Source of the DNA: Caldilineaceae bacterium
Lineage (GTDB): Bacteria > Chloroflexota > Anaerolineae > Caldilineales > Caldilineaceae
Direction of reading: 5' to 3'
NCBI GenBank assembly: GCA_019637685.1
Contig: JAHBVF010000017.1
Span: 1-64,000 of the forward strand
Length of the DNA stretch: 64,000 nt
In this document: piece by piece, positions 56,029 to 64,000 of the stretch
Layout: each line of letters opens with the position of its first letter
How positions within the stretch are numbered: the stretch's first letter is position 1
Made by a program: the position numbers and the translations under genes
Notes under the pieces: generated by a model
Seen by the model: only the letters and a program-made list of their open reading frames with translations
Told to the model about the DNA's origin: nothing
The model's database searches: none

Positions 56029-58506
56029 TTGAAACGGAACATTCGCAGCACCATCGGTGCAAGCATTGGTATTATAGTGTTGTTCGCTGGAATCGTTGTC
56101 GCCCAGATTTCCACGAATTTTGATCTGCGCTGGTGGTCTCTTTCCAGCGGCGGACAACGCCAATCGACCAGTTATCTGCTCAACGACGGGCTGGCCCCGT
56201 TGAACGGTGCGGCCGCGAGCAGTGGTTTCCAGATGGAAGGCGGGTTTGCGGGCGGTGCAACCACTGCTACGCCCACGTCTACTTCCACCCACACACCCAC
56301 TTTTACCCATACACCGACTTCCGCAAGCACCAATACGCCCACATCCACCCGCACGCCGACTTTTACCCATACGCCAACGCCGACCCAAACGCCGATTTCT
56401 CCCAACACCAGCACGCCCACACCGACACACACGGCGACGCGCACGGCCACCCCCACAGTCGTGCCTGTGGCCGGGGACGCCTTTGAGATCGACGATCTTT
56501 GCGTCCAGGCCAAGAACATCAACCCGACAGCACTGTTCAAAACCACACATTCCATGTGGGGACAGATGGATTGGGTGCGCTTTACAGCCCAGGCCAACAA
56601 ATCTTATGTGATTCAGGTGGAGAATGTGGGGATCCACGCCGATGCTGTAATCTTCCTCCATGACACCTGTGCCAGCGATCCCAACGCTTCCGGCAACAAT
56701 GCCTTTGGCTCCACAGTGCGGCTGGAATGGGACTCCACAAAGAATGGCGATTACTTCATTCGGCTGCAACAGTTCGACAGCACCTTTTTTGGGGGAGATG
56801 CCAACTATACGATTTCTGTTTCTGTAGACAATGTGCCGCCCTCTGCGCCCACCAACCCCCGTTGCATTTCCATCGACGCCACAACTGTCGGCGTGCAGTG
56901 GGGCAAAAGCCCGGAGCGGGATGTGCGCAAATATCGGATCAGCTACGGCAATCTCAACGGCACCTTTTCTGGGGTCGAGGATGTGACAGGTGCAGAGACT
57001 ACCTATTATGAACTGGCGGGACTGAACACAGGAAGCACCTATCGAATGCGGGTGCGCGCCCTGGACTTTTCCAACAATGAAAGCCCGGAATCGGGCGAAG
57101 TCCAATGTTTGGTCCAGACACCGGTGGACACAACTTTGCCCAGCCTGACCATTCAGCAGCCCACCAGTTCGTCCACCTATACCACCACCGCCGAGAAGCT
57201 GACGCTGACCGGTCTGGCTTCGGATACCGGCGGCAATTTGAGCCGGGTGCGGGTGCAGAACCTGACCAAAGGCGGCGAAAAATGGGACTACAGCCTGACC
57301 GGTTCCAGCGACGACTTTCGGGTGGAAGATGTGGCCCTGGGCGCGGGTGACAACAATCTGCGCCTGACGGTCTACGACGCGGCGGGCAATACAGGCGTGC
57401 GCGATCTGCTGGTCAAGCGGCTGGGGGGCAGCCCCGGCGCGGTGATTATCATCGCCGGCCACAACGAAACCTTTGGCCTGCAGACGAATATCTACAACTC
57501 GACCAACCGGGCCTACCGCATATTCAAGAGCGCGGGCTTCACCGACGACGACATTTACTATCTGGCGCCGGTGGCCCAGGATGCAGACGGCAACGGCGTG
57601 GCCGACGAAGTGGATGCCACGGCCAGCCCCGCGGCCTTCCAGCAGGCGATTACCGTCTGGGCCAAGAGCCGGGTGGACGCGGACAAGCCTCTCTTTATTT
57701 ATATGATGGATCACGGCCTGGCCGACAAATTCTGTGTCAGCGGCTGCACGGGGGCCAACAGCATCACCCCGGAAGAGATGGACACGTGGCTGCGCCAGTT
57801 GGAGACCGATTCCGGTGTCGCTGAGATTACAGTTGTCTACGAAGCCTGCGTGTCGGGCAGCTTTATCAACAAACAAAATGTGACGGACAGCATCAGCAAA
57901 CCGGGGCGGGTGATTATCACCTCCACCGGCTTTGACAACAACGCCTATGCCTCGGCCCAGGGCGCATACTTCTCCGATGCCTTCTTTTCCTGCATTGCAG
58001 ACAGTGGTAACCTGAAGGCCTGTTTTGACCAGGCCAAAGCCGCGGTGACCACCACTGGCGTCAACCAGACACCCATGCTGGACGATAACGGCGATGGCGT
58101 CTACAACGAGGGGGACGGCACCTTTGCCGCCAACCGCCATATCACTCGTTTCTTCAGTTCTGTGCGCCCCACCATCAGCAGTGTGGATGTGCAGAAGAGC
58201 GGCACAAACGGGACACTGCGCGCGACTGTGGCCGATGGGGCCGAGCAGACGGAACTGGTCTGGGCGGCTGTCTATGCGCCCTCTTTCCAACCACCGGCAG
58301 AAGTTACGCTCAATCTGAATGTGCCGGTGGTGCGGCTGGAACCGGTGAGTGGGCAGCCGGGCAAATTCAGTGTGGACTACGTCAACGGCTTTCAGGAGAG
58401 CGGCGACTATCGCATTATATTTTACGCCCAGGACCGGCTGGGGTTGAATGCGCCGCCGGTTACGCCCAGTGGCAACACTCTATTCTTACCAGCAGTCCGA
58501 CGATAG
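56029..58506 (+). CDS. Secreted legumain-like (C13, clan CD) cysteine peptidase, multidomain
   Basis: The 825-residue product has a proposed TTG start at 56029, after GGATAGG and before the hydrophobic signal ([15 protein letters not shown]). Other domains precede the peptidase: a Thr/Pro-rich spacer (~78-145), a PPC domain (~149-267), an FN3 domain (~271-361) and an Ig-like domain (~365-466). The peptidase-like domain (~470-707) has [10 protein letters not shown], His562 in YMMDHG and Cys607 in YEACVSGSF, 45 residues apart, the His/Cys dyad arrangement of legumain and its relatives. A ~110-residue beta domain and FLPAVRR end the protein. Asparaginyl specificity is not established. The catalytic assignment is from motif pattern only. 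Confidence 0.7.
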   Translation: MKRNIRSTIGASIGIIVLFAGIVVAQISTNFDLRWWSLSSGGQRQSTSYLLNDGLAPLNGAAASSGFQMEGGFAGGATTATPTSTSTHTPTFTHTPTSASTNTPTSTRTPTFTHTPTPTQTPISPNTSTPTPTHTATRTATPTVVPVAGDAFEIDDLCVQAKNINPTALFKTTHSMWGQMDWVRFTAQANKSYVIQVENVGIHADAVIFLHDTCASDPNASGNNAFGSTVRLEWDSTKNGDYFIRLQQFDSTFFGGDANYTISVSVDNVPPSAPTNPRCISIDATTVGVQWGKSPERDVRKYRISYGNLNGTFSGVEDVTGAETTYYELAGLNTGSTYRMRVRALDFSNNESPESGEVQCLVQTPVDTTLPSLTIQQPTSSSTYTTTAEKLTLTGLASDTGGNLSRVRVQNLTKGGEKWDYSLTGSSDDFRVEDVALGAGDNNLRLTVYDAAGNTGVRDLLVKRLGGSPGAVIIIAGHNETFGLQTNIYNSTNRAYRIFKSAGFTDDDIYYLAPVAQDADGNGVADEVDATASPAAFQQAITVWAKSRVDADKPLFIYMMDHGLADKFCVSGCTGANSITPEEMDTWLRQLETDSGVAEITVVYEACVSGSFINKQNVTDSISKPGRVIITSTGFDNNAYASAQGAYFSDAFFSCIADSGNLKACFDQAKAAVTTTGVNQTPMLDDNGDGVYNEGDGTFAANRHITRFFSSVRPTISSVDVQKSGTNGTLRATVADGAEQTELVWAAVYAPSFQPPAEVTLNLNVPVVRLEPVSGQPGKFSVDYVNGFQESGDYRIIFYAQDRLGLNAPPVTPSGNTLFLPAVRR

Positions 58507-58513
58507 GGGTCTT

Positions 58514-61500
58514 ATGCAGACGTTGACAGGCAAATATTCAATGACCAGACGTAGAATAATCTTTCTGCTTCTACTCATATTCACCGCGCTGCTGTGGGCA
58601 TCCCCCCGCGGGCGTGCAGGGCTGGGTTGGGGCGCAAGTCGGCTTCTGGCCGCGACATCGGCCATCACTGGCTCGGTGATGGTGCGCAATGTGGATGCGG
58701 GCACGCCCTCCTGGCAGAATGACCGGCTGGAGATTCAACTGAATGGGGTGGACGCGCCGCCTGCCGGGTTTAACTTACAGGGCTATCTCCTGAGCGGTGC
58801 GGATGGTTTCTATTGTGGGGCATTGACTGTTTCCAACGGAACAGTGAACACCGCCCTGGACTTCCCCGGCAGGAACCTCATCGCCCAGTACGACACTTTC
58901 CGTATGATGTGGGACAAGGAACTGTTTGCCTCTGTTCTGCCCCCCGCACCCCTGGCCCTGCTGCGCCAGGTGGTATCCAGCGCGGGGGATACGCCGGCCA
59001 AAGTGGGCTATGGCGTGGGGCTGGTGAACCAAGCCCGGGTGATGGCGACCCACGCCAATCTGGCCCGCTCGGCCGCGGCCGCGGGCAATCTGGCCGGCGC
59101 GCGCGTCCACACCGAACACACCCGCAATATCCTCTTTGGCACGAGTGATCCCCGTTATGGCGATTTTGACGGCAATGGAACCGCGGAAAATCCCGGCGAT
59201 GGCTATGGCGTTCTGCGCTATGCGGCCAACGCGGACTTAAAACTGCTGGAAGCCGCCGAGAGCGAAGGGGTGACAGCGGAGATGGCGGATCAGTTGTTTG
59301 CCGCCAGTCTTTCCATCGCCAACTTCGCACCGGCCAGCGGGGGCAACACCTGGGCGGATCAACTGGTGGCCCGCAGTGGGGAGGTAGGCTCGGCGGCTGA
59401 TGCCGCGGCCGCGGCGGCTCCCGCCACAGCCATGCGCGATCTGGCCAATCAGATCGTCGATGGGGTGGATGCCAACCAGAATGGAACCGTCCAGCCCATT
59501 ACGGGCGAAGGCGGCGCGCTGACGGCTTTTCTCACAGCCCAGCGGGCCATGGCCTATAACCCCGGCGGTGGCATTACTGGTGAGATTGTCGTGCAGCCCT
59601 CCGCGTCCAGCCCGACCAGCGACAGGATTTCTGTGGCATTGGAGAATGTGCCCAAACCATCGGCTGGCATTGCGCTTTGGGCCTATCTATTGGGCAGCGA
59701 CGGCAAGCGGCTGGTTCTGGGCGAAGTGCCCTGGGACAACGGCGCGGTGGCGGCCAGCTTCTCCTATCCCGCCCGCAATCTACTGGGCGAATTCGACGGT
59801 TTTCGGCTGTCGCAAGGCGCTGTCTATGCCCAGGACGCGCTGCCCGCGGGTCCGCTCGGCCCCATCCGCCGGGCACTGGTCAGCGCCGATGATACACCCA
59901 ACAAGACCGGCTACGGTGTGGGGCTGGTGCAGCAGGCCCAGCTTGTGCAGGACCTGGCAAGCCAGATGAGCGCGTCGGCATCCGCCGACAATATTACCCA
60001 GGCCCAAGCCCGGGGCCGGGAAGCGCTGAATGTGCTGGTTGGCAAGAACGATCCCCGCTATCAGAGCGGCGCGGCTGATCCCGGCGACGGTTTCGGGCTG
60101 CTGGGCTATGCGGCGGGACTCGATCTGTCTATGCAGCAGTTGCTGAGCAGCACGGGTGTGACCGCCAATATGACCACACGGGGCGGAGAAGCCCGCAGTG
60201 CCATCGCCAATTTTCATCCTGCCACAGGCACAGGCACGTGGAGCGACGATCTGATCGCAAAGATTCAGGGGGTGTTGGGCACAAATGATGTGATTACCGC
60301 GGCCCCCCTTGCCGATCAGGCCGCGGCCCTGGCCAACAATATCCTCAATGGCGATGGCAGTAAATCGGGCGCCAGAGCGGCCTATTTGGCGGCCCAGCAG
60401 ACAGCAGATTACATCCCCAAAGAGAGCGGAGCCACCGCGCCGGTGGAGCCGCCTGTGGCCGGGCCGAATCCAGACAGCCAGGAGAACGACGACCTGTGCA
60501 GCCGGGCCAAGTCGATTCCCAGCGGCACAGTGCGCCGTCACACATTTCACTACGAAGGCGATCAGGACTGGGTAAGTTTCACGGCCCAGGCCAACAAAAG
60601 TTATGTGATCGAAGTGACCGGTGTGGGCGCGAACGCGGATCCGGTACTCTTTCTCTATGACAATTGTGGCTCTGCGCCCGGCTCCTTTGACAGCAACGCC
60701 TTTGGCAACACTGTGCGGCTGATCTGGAATGCCACCCGCAATGGCAGCTATTTTCTCCAGTTGCGCCAGTTTGATCCGGTGGTCTCTGGCGCGGGCACCG
60801 AATATGACCTGAAAATCACACTGGACGAAACACCGCCTGCCTCCCCCACCAATTTGCGTTGTCTGGCGGTGGACACCACAACCTTGGCGATTCAGTGGCA
60901 GCGCAGCCCGGAATTTGATGTCACCGGCTATCGGGTCACATACGGCAACCAGAATTCCAGCGACACAGGCATCCGGGATGTGGCCGGGGCAGATACGACT
61001 TTTCTGGAACTGAGCCAACTGACGCCCAACGAACTCTACTTTCTGCGGGTGGTCGCGCTGGACTTCTCTCGCAACGAAAGCGCGCCATCGGGCGAGTTGC
61101 AGTGTCGCCCTGTGCAGCCCGCGGACAGCACAGCCCCCCTTCTGACCGCGATGCAGCCCGGCCTCAGCGGTCTCTACACCACGACTGCTTCCAGCCTCAC
61201 TTTCAGCGGCGCGGCCTCGGACAGCGGTGGCAATCTGAGCCGGGTGGTGGTGCGCAATACCAGCATCAGCCAGCAAAAGAGCGATTTCTCCCTTTCCAGT
61301 GGGCTGGACGATTTCCGGGTGGAAGATATGCCCCTGCGGGTGGGGGACAACGCCATTCAGGTGACGGTCTACGACGAAGCCAACAACAGCACGATCTATC
61401 CGCTGAATGTGCAGCGGCTGGCCGACAGCCGGGGCGCGGTGATTATTATTGCCGGGCACAACGAGACCTTCGGCCTGCAGACGAATATCTACAACTCGAC

Positions 61501-62503
61501 CAACCGGGCTTATCGCATCTTTGAGAGCGCGGGCTTCACCGACGACGATATCTACTACATTGCGCCGGTGGCCCAGGACGCGGACAGGGACGGCACAGCC
61601 GATGAGGTGGATGCCACGGCCAGTCCCGCGGCTTTTCAGGAGGCAATTACTGTCTGGGCCAAGAACCGGGTGGGCGCGGACAAGCCTCTCTTTATTTATA
61701 TGATGGATCACGGCCTGGCCGACAAATTCTGTGTCACTGGCTGTGCGGGGGCCAACAGCATCACCCCCGAAGAGATGGACACGTGGCTGCGCCAGTTGGA
61801 GACCGGACCGGACGCAACACAGGTGACAGTTGTCTATGAGGCCTGCGTGTCGGGCAGTTTTATCAACCGGTCCAGTGTGACGGACAGCATCAGCAAACCG
61901 GGGCGGGTGATTATCACCTCCACCGGCTTTGACAACAACGCCTATGCCTCGGCCCAGGGCGCTTACTTCTCGGACGCCTTCTTCTCCTGCGTGGCCGACA
62001 GCGGCAACCTGAAAGTCTGCTTTGACCAGGCCAAAGCCGCGGTGGCGACGACCGGCGTAAACCAGACGCCCTTCTTGGACGACAACGGCGATGGCGTCTA
62101 CAACGACGGGGATGGCAGCGAGGCCGCCAATCGCCACGTCACCCGCTTCTTCAGCTCCCAGCGTCCCACCATCCAGAGCGCCAGCGCCGAGCGCAGTGGC
62201 ACAAACGGTCTGCTCAGCGTGACCGTGGCCGATGGGGCTGAGCAGACAGAACTGGTCTGGGCGGCGATCTATGCGCCCTCTTTCCAACCACCGACAGAAG
62301 TTACGCTCAATCTGGATGTACCGGTGGTGCGGCTGGAACCGGTGGGTGGGCAGCCGGGCAAATTCAGCGTAAACTACGTCAACGGTTTTCGGGAGAGCGG
62401 CGACTATCGCATTATATTTTACGCCCAGGACCGGCTGGGGTTGAATGCGCCGCCGGTTTCCCCCAGTGGCACGCAGGTCTTCCTGCCCCAGATCAAACGA
62501 TAG
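58514..62503 (+). CDS. Secreted legumain-like (C13) peptidase paralogue with duplicated N-terminal modules
   Basis: The 1329-residue product starts at ATG 58514, seven bases after the preceding stop. A signal peptide is followed by two tandem modules (~46-350 and ~350-635). Each has a beta part (SVMVRNVDAG..., EIVVQPSASS...) and a helical part with a Ca-loop-like DFDGNGTAENPGDGYG or a shorter DPRYQSGAADPGDGFG. The rest matches the upstream paralogue in order: PPC (~651-771), FN3, Ig-like and the C13-like domain with His1066 (YMMDHG) and Cys1111 (YEACVSGSF), again 45 apart. It ends in FLPQIKR. The C13 and C-terminal parts are much closer to the neighbour than the PPC part is. Confidence 0.72.
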   Translation: MQTLTGKYSMTRRRIIFLLLLIFTALLWASPRGRAGLGWGASRLLAATSAITGSVMVRNVDAGTPSWQNDRLEIQLNGVDAPPAGFNLQGYLLSGADGFYCGALTVSNGTVNTALDFPGRNLIAQYDTFRMMWDKELFASVLPPAPLALLRQVVSSAGDTPAKVGYGVGLVNQARVMATHANLARSAAAAGNLAGARVHTEHTRNILFGTSDPRYGDFDGNGTAENPGDGYGVLRYAANADLKLLEAAESEGVTAEMADQLFAASLSIANFAPASGGNTWADQLVARSGEVGSAADAAAAAAPATAMRDLANQIVDGVDANQNGTVQPITGEGGALTAFLTAQRAMAYNPGGGITGEIVVQPSASSPTSDRISVALENVPKPSAGIALWAYLLGSDGKRLVLGEVPWDNGAVAASFSYPARNLLGEFDGFRLSQGAVYAQDALPAGPLGPIRRALVSADDTPNKTGYGVGLVQQAQLVQDLASQMSASASADNITQAQARGREALNVLVGKNDPRYQSGAADPGDGFGLLGYAAGLDLSMQQLLSSTGVTANMTTRGGEARSAIANFHPATGTGTWSDDLIAKIQGVLGTNDVITAAPLADQAAALANNILNGDGSKSGARAAYLAAQQTADYIPKESGATAPVEPPVAGPNPDSQENDDLCSRAKSIPSGTVRRHTFHYEGDQDWVSFTAQANKSYVIEVTGVGANADPVLFLYDNCGSAPGSFDSNAFGNTVRLIWNATRNGSYFLQLRQFDPVVSGAGTEYDLKITLDETPPASPTNLRCLAVDTTTLAIQWQRSPEFDVTGYRVTYGNQNSSDTGIRDVAGADTTFLELSQLTPNELYFLRVVALDFSRNESAPSGELQCRPVQPADSTAPLLTAMQPGLSGLYTTTASSLTFSGAASDSGGNLSRVVVRNTSISQQKSDFSLSSGLDDFRVEDMPLRVGDNAIQVTVYDEANNSTIYPLNVQRLADSRGAVIIIAGHNETFGLQTNIYNSTNRAYRIFESAGFTDDDIYYIAPVAQDADRDGTADEVDATASPAAFQEAITVWAKNRVGADKPLFIYMMDHGLADKFCVTGCAGANSITPEEMDTWLRQLETGPDATQVTVVYEACVSGSFINRSSVTDSISKPGRVIITSTGFDNNAYASAQGAYFSDAFFSCVADSGNLKVCFDQAKAAVATTGVNQTPFLDDNGDGVYNDGDGSEAANRHVTRFFSSQRPTIQSASAERSGTNGLLSVTVADGAEQTELVWAAIYAPSFQPPTEVTLNLDVPVVRLEPVGGQPGKFSVNYVNGFRESGDYRIIFYAQDRLGLNAPPVSPSGTQVFLPQIKR

Positions 62504-62560
62504 CCCAAAGTTCAATTTCCGGCTCGATAGAACATTTCAGCAGAAAGTCCTGCCAATCCT

Positions 62561-63430
62561 ATGAACCCTATTCGTCCTCTCGTCTCTGCCCGACTTCGCC
62601 CGCGTTTCGCCACACTTTTGGGCGCGATGCTCGTCCTCTGCTGCCTGTTGACCGCCTTCTTTTTGACGGTGGGCGAAGAGACAGCCCAGGCCGCGCCTGA
62701 CGGCGTGCCCGATGGCGTGCCTGCTGTCGCGTCCGATGCCGGGCCAGACCTGACTGTGGAGATCAGCCTGGACCCGCCTGTGCCCGCGGATGGGCAAGAG
62801 GTGAATATTACATTTGTTGTACGCAACAAAGGCACGAGTACCACCGGCGGTGGTTTTACTGCTTATTTATATGTAGACCCAGGAGATCGTCCCCCTACGC
62901 CCAGCACGCTGGGCCGTCCCTTTGGCTTTGCTGCGCTGGCCGCGGGGGCCTCGGCCCAGGGCGAACGCACCCAGACGATCAGCGGCAAAGGCTGCAATCA
63001 CGTCATTTACGTCTGGGTGGATCGGGACAATCAGATTGCGGAAGACAACGAGACGAACAATCTGATCGCGCTGCCTTTCTGCGTGGGGGTGGAATGCGAG
63101 GTAGACAGCTACGAGAACGACAATCAGTGCAGCGCGGCCAAATGGCTGCTGGAATCCGGAGCCGAGGCCCGTTCTTTCTGCCATCCCACGGATCGCAACC
63201 TGGCCGACGAGGACTGGATTAAGTTTACCGCGCTGACCGAAGTGACCTACACCCTGGCTACATCCAATCTGGGCCAGCACGCTGCGCCCCGCATCGCCCT
63301 GCGCAGCGCGTGTGGCGGTGTGGAGGTTGCCAGCGGGCTGACCACATTGGCCTGGCAGCCGGTGGCGGGCGTCTACTACGCCCGCACGACAACAGCAGCA
63401 GCCAGCAGGGGCCGCTGTCCGCTTCCATAG
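62561..63430 (+). CDS. Secreted CARDB/PPC-domain protein, N-terminal part (frameshifted)
   Basis: The 289-codon frame starts at ATG 62561 with signal (LLGAMLVLCCLLTAFFLTV...AQA). A CARDB-type beta domain (~64-180; VNITFVVRNKGTS, WVDRDNQIAEDNETNN) follows, then the first PPC-like repeat (DSYENDNQCSAAKWLLE, EDWIKFTALTEVTYTLATSNLG). The frame then ends prematurely after VYYARTT in a run of unrelated residues. The natural continuation is in the -1 frame from about 63391, so one base is lost near 63389-63391, either in the organism or in the assembly. It continues the cluster of secreted proteins 57 bp after the C13 gene. Confidence 0.7.
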   Translation: MNPIRPLVSARLRPRFATLLGAMLVLCCLLTAFFLTVGEETAQAAPDGVPDGVPAVASDAGPDLTVEISLDPPVPADGQEVNITFVVRNKGTSTTGGGFTAYLYVDPGDRPPTPSTLGRPFGFAALAAGASAQGERTQTISGKGCNHVIYVWVDRDNQIAEDNETNNLIALPFCVGVECEVDSYENDNQCSAAKWLLESGAEARSFCHPTDRNLADEDWIKFTALTEVTYTLATSNLGQHAAPRIALRSACGGVEVASGLTTLAWQPVAGVYYARTTTAAASRGRCPLP

Positions 63431-64000
63431 CCGCCCGACTCCTGACCAGCGCCACGGGCCTGACCGACAATTACGAGCCGGATGACACCTGCGCCACCGC
63501 GCGGGAGATTCCAGTGGACGGCACAAAGCAGACCCATCTCTTCCAGGCGCCGGGGGACACGGATTGGCTGCGTTTTACCACCAAAGCCGGGGAGAGTTTT
63601 GCGGTTGTCAGCAGCGCCACGGGAACCGGCGTCAATCCGGTCATCGCGCTCTACAGTTCCTGCAACCAGAGCCGCAGCAGCGCCAGCATTGCCCAGAATG
63701 TGAGCCGGGTGGAAGCCAGCAGCCCCGGCGATCAGGTCTACTACGCCCGCATCACCAACCAGAACCCCAACCGGTTTGGCTCCAGCGCCACCTACGATAT
63801 TCAGGTGCTGGCTTCGTCCTGTGTCAGCGATGATCAGGAAGAGGACGACAGTTTTGCCCAGGCCCGACAGATTGCTGTGGGGGGAGCGGCCAAAACCCAC
63901 AATTTCTGCCCGGCGGGCGATCAGGACTGGGTGAAATTTACAATGACTTCGACCCAAGTCTATGTGCTGCGTACCAGCAATCTGGGCTTTGCCGCGGACA
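63391..64000 (+). CDS. Frame-shifted continuation of the CARDB/PPC protein (3' truncated)
   Basis: Read from about 63391 in the frame of base 1, the sequence gives NSSSQQGPLSASIAARLL and then two further PPC-like repeats: NYEPDDTCATAREI...DTDWLRFTTKAGESF, and DQEEDDSFAQARQI...DQDWVKFTMTSTQVYVL. The phrase VYYARITNQNPNRF in the second mirrors VYYARTT before the shift, which fixes the join. The gene runs off the right edge, so the total length and any catalytic domain are unknown. Confidence 0.65.

Noticed and set aside
56260..56460. Thr/Pro coding repeats as a CRISPR or satellite
   Set aside because: Periodic ACNCCNAC sequence encodes a TPT linker within an open frame; the units are too short and irregular for CRISPR.
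63380..63400. Programmed -1 ribosomal frameshift
   Set aside because: There is no X XXY YYZ heptamer or evident downstream pseudoknot; the CAG-rich run fits an indel better.

Overview
The window is about 64 kb of a GC-rich (roughly 60%) bacterial chromosome. Several features fit Chloroflexota, probably the Caldilinea/Anaerolineae side. Secreted proteins carry Thr/Pro-rich linkers, PPC, FN3 and CARDB domains and end in an FLPxxxR-type C-terminus. Glycine dehydrogenase is single-chain and controlled by a tandem glycine riboswitch. A cytoplasmic Wzz/BY-kinase-type exopolysaccharide system is split over several genes. Unrelated families of intergenic palindromes are unusually dense. The assignment rests on gene style only. 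I saw no rRNA, tRNA, CRISPR array, prophage or complete insertion sequence.

Layout. 1-5.8 kb: end of recN, an NfeD-type membrane serine protease, a methyltransferase, a GCS2-type glutamate-cysteine ligase and a HAD hydrolase. 5.8-9.7 kb: a tandem glycine riboswitch with terminator controlling gcvP, followed by a 189-bp MITE-like element. 9.9-16.4 kb: a putative glycoside hydrolase, an ornithine-decarboxylase-like PLP enzyme in an operon with an M20-type hydrolase, an SDR epimerase and an MFS transporter. 16.4-31.7 kb: a LolA-like protein, ftsK divergent from an M1 lipoprotein peptidase, a P-loop kinase, a PIN toxin-antitoxin pair, a UvrD-type helicase, a DUF898-like membrane protein, grpE-dnaJ and a large secreted subtilase.

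31.7-37 kb: a repeat-filled 0.9-kb gap, ctaA (heme A synthase), a GNAT enzyme and two acyl-CoA dehydrogenases. 37.3-44.6 kb: a promoter and operon of chorismate-mutase-like protein, GT4 glycosyltransferase, two Wzz-type chain-length proteins, a BY-kinase-like ATPase with a broken P-loop, rfbA, an unknown protein, rfbB and a GNAT enzyme. This is an exopolysaccharide/dTDP-sugar locus. 44.6-54.2 kb: an MFS transporter, an FxLYD lipoprotein and a probable seven-gene minus-strand operon. That operon holds two xylose-isomerase-fold enzymes, a D-2-hydroxyacid dehydrogenase and an Opp-type importer, with no substrate-binding protein beside it.

54.6-64 kb: a strong TTGACA promoter followed by four closely spaced genes for secreted multidomain proteins. 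Two are tandem paralogues carrying a legumain-like (clan CD, C13) cysteine peptidase domain, and the last is a frameshifted CARDB/PPC protein that runs off the right edge. This is the best candidate for an undescribed extracellular system. The other striking feature is the interplay of palindromic repeats with genes: one sits inside aptamer 2 of the glycine riboswitch, and others supply the stop codons of an acyl-CoA dehydrogenase and the LolA-like gene.
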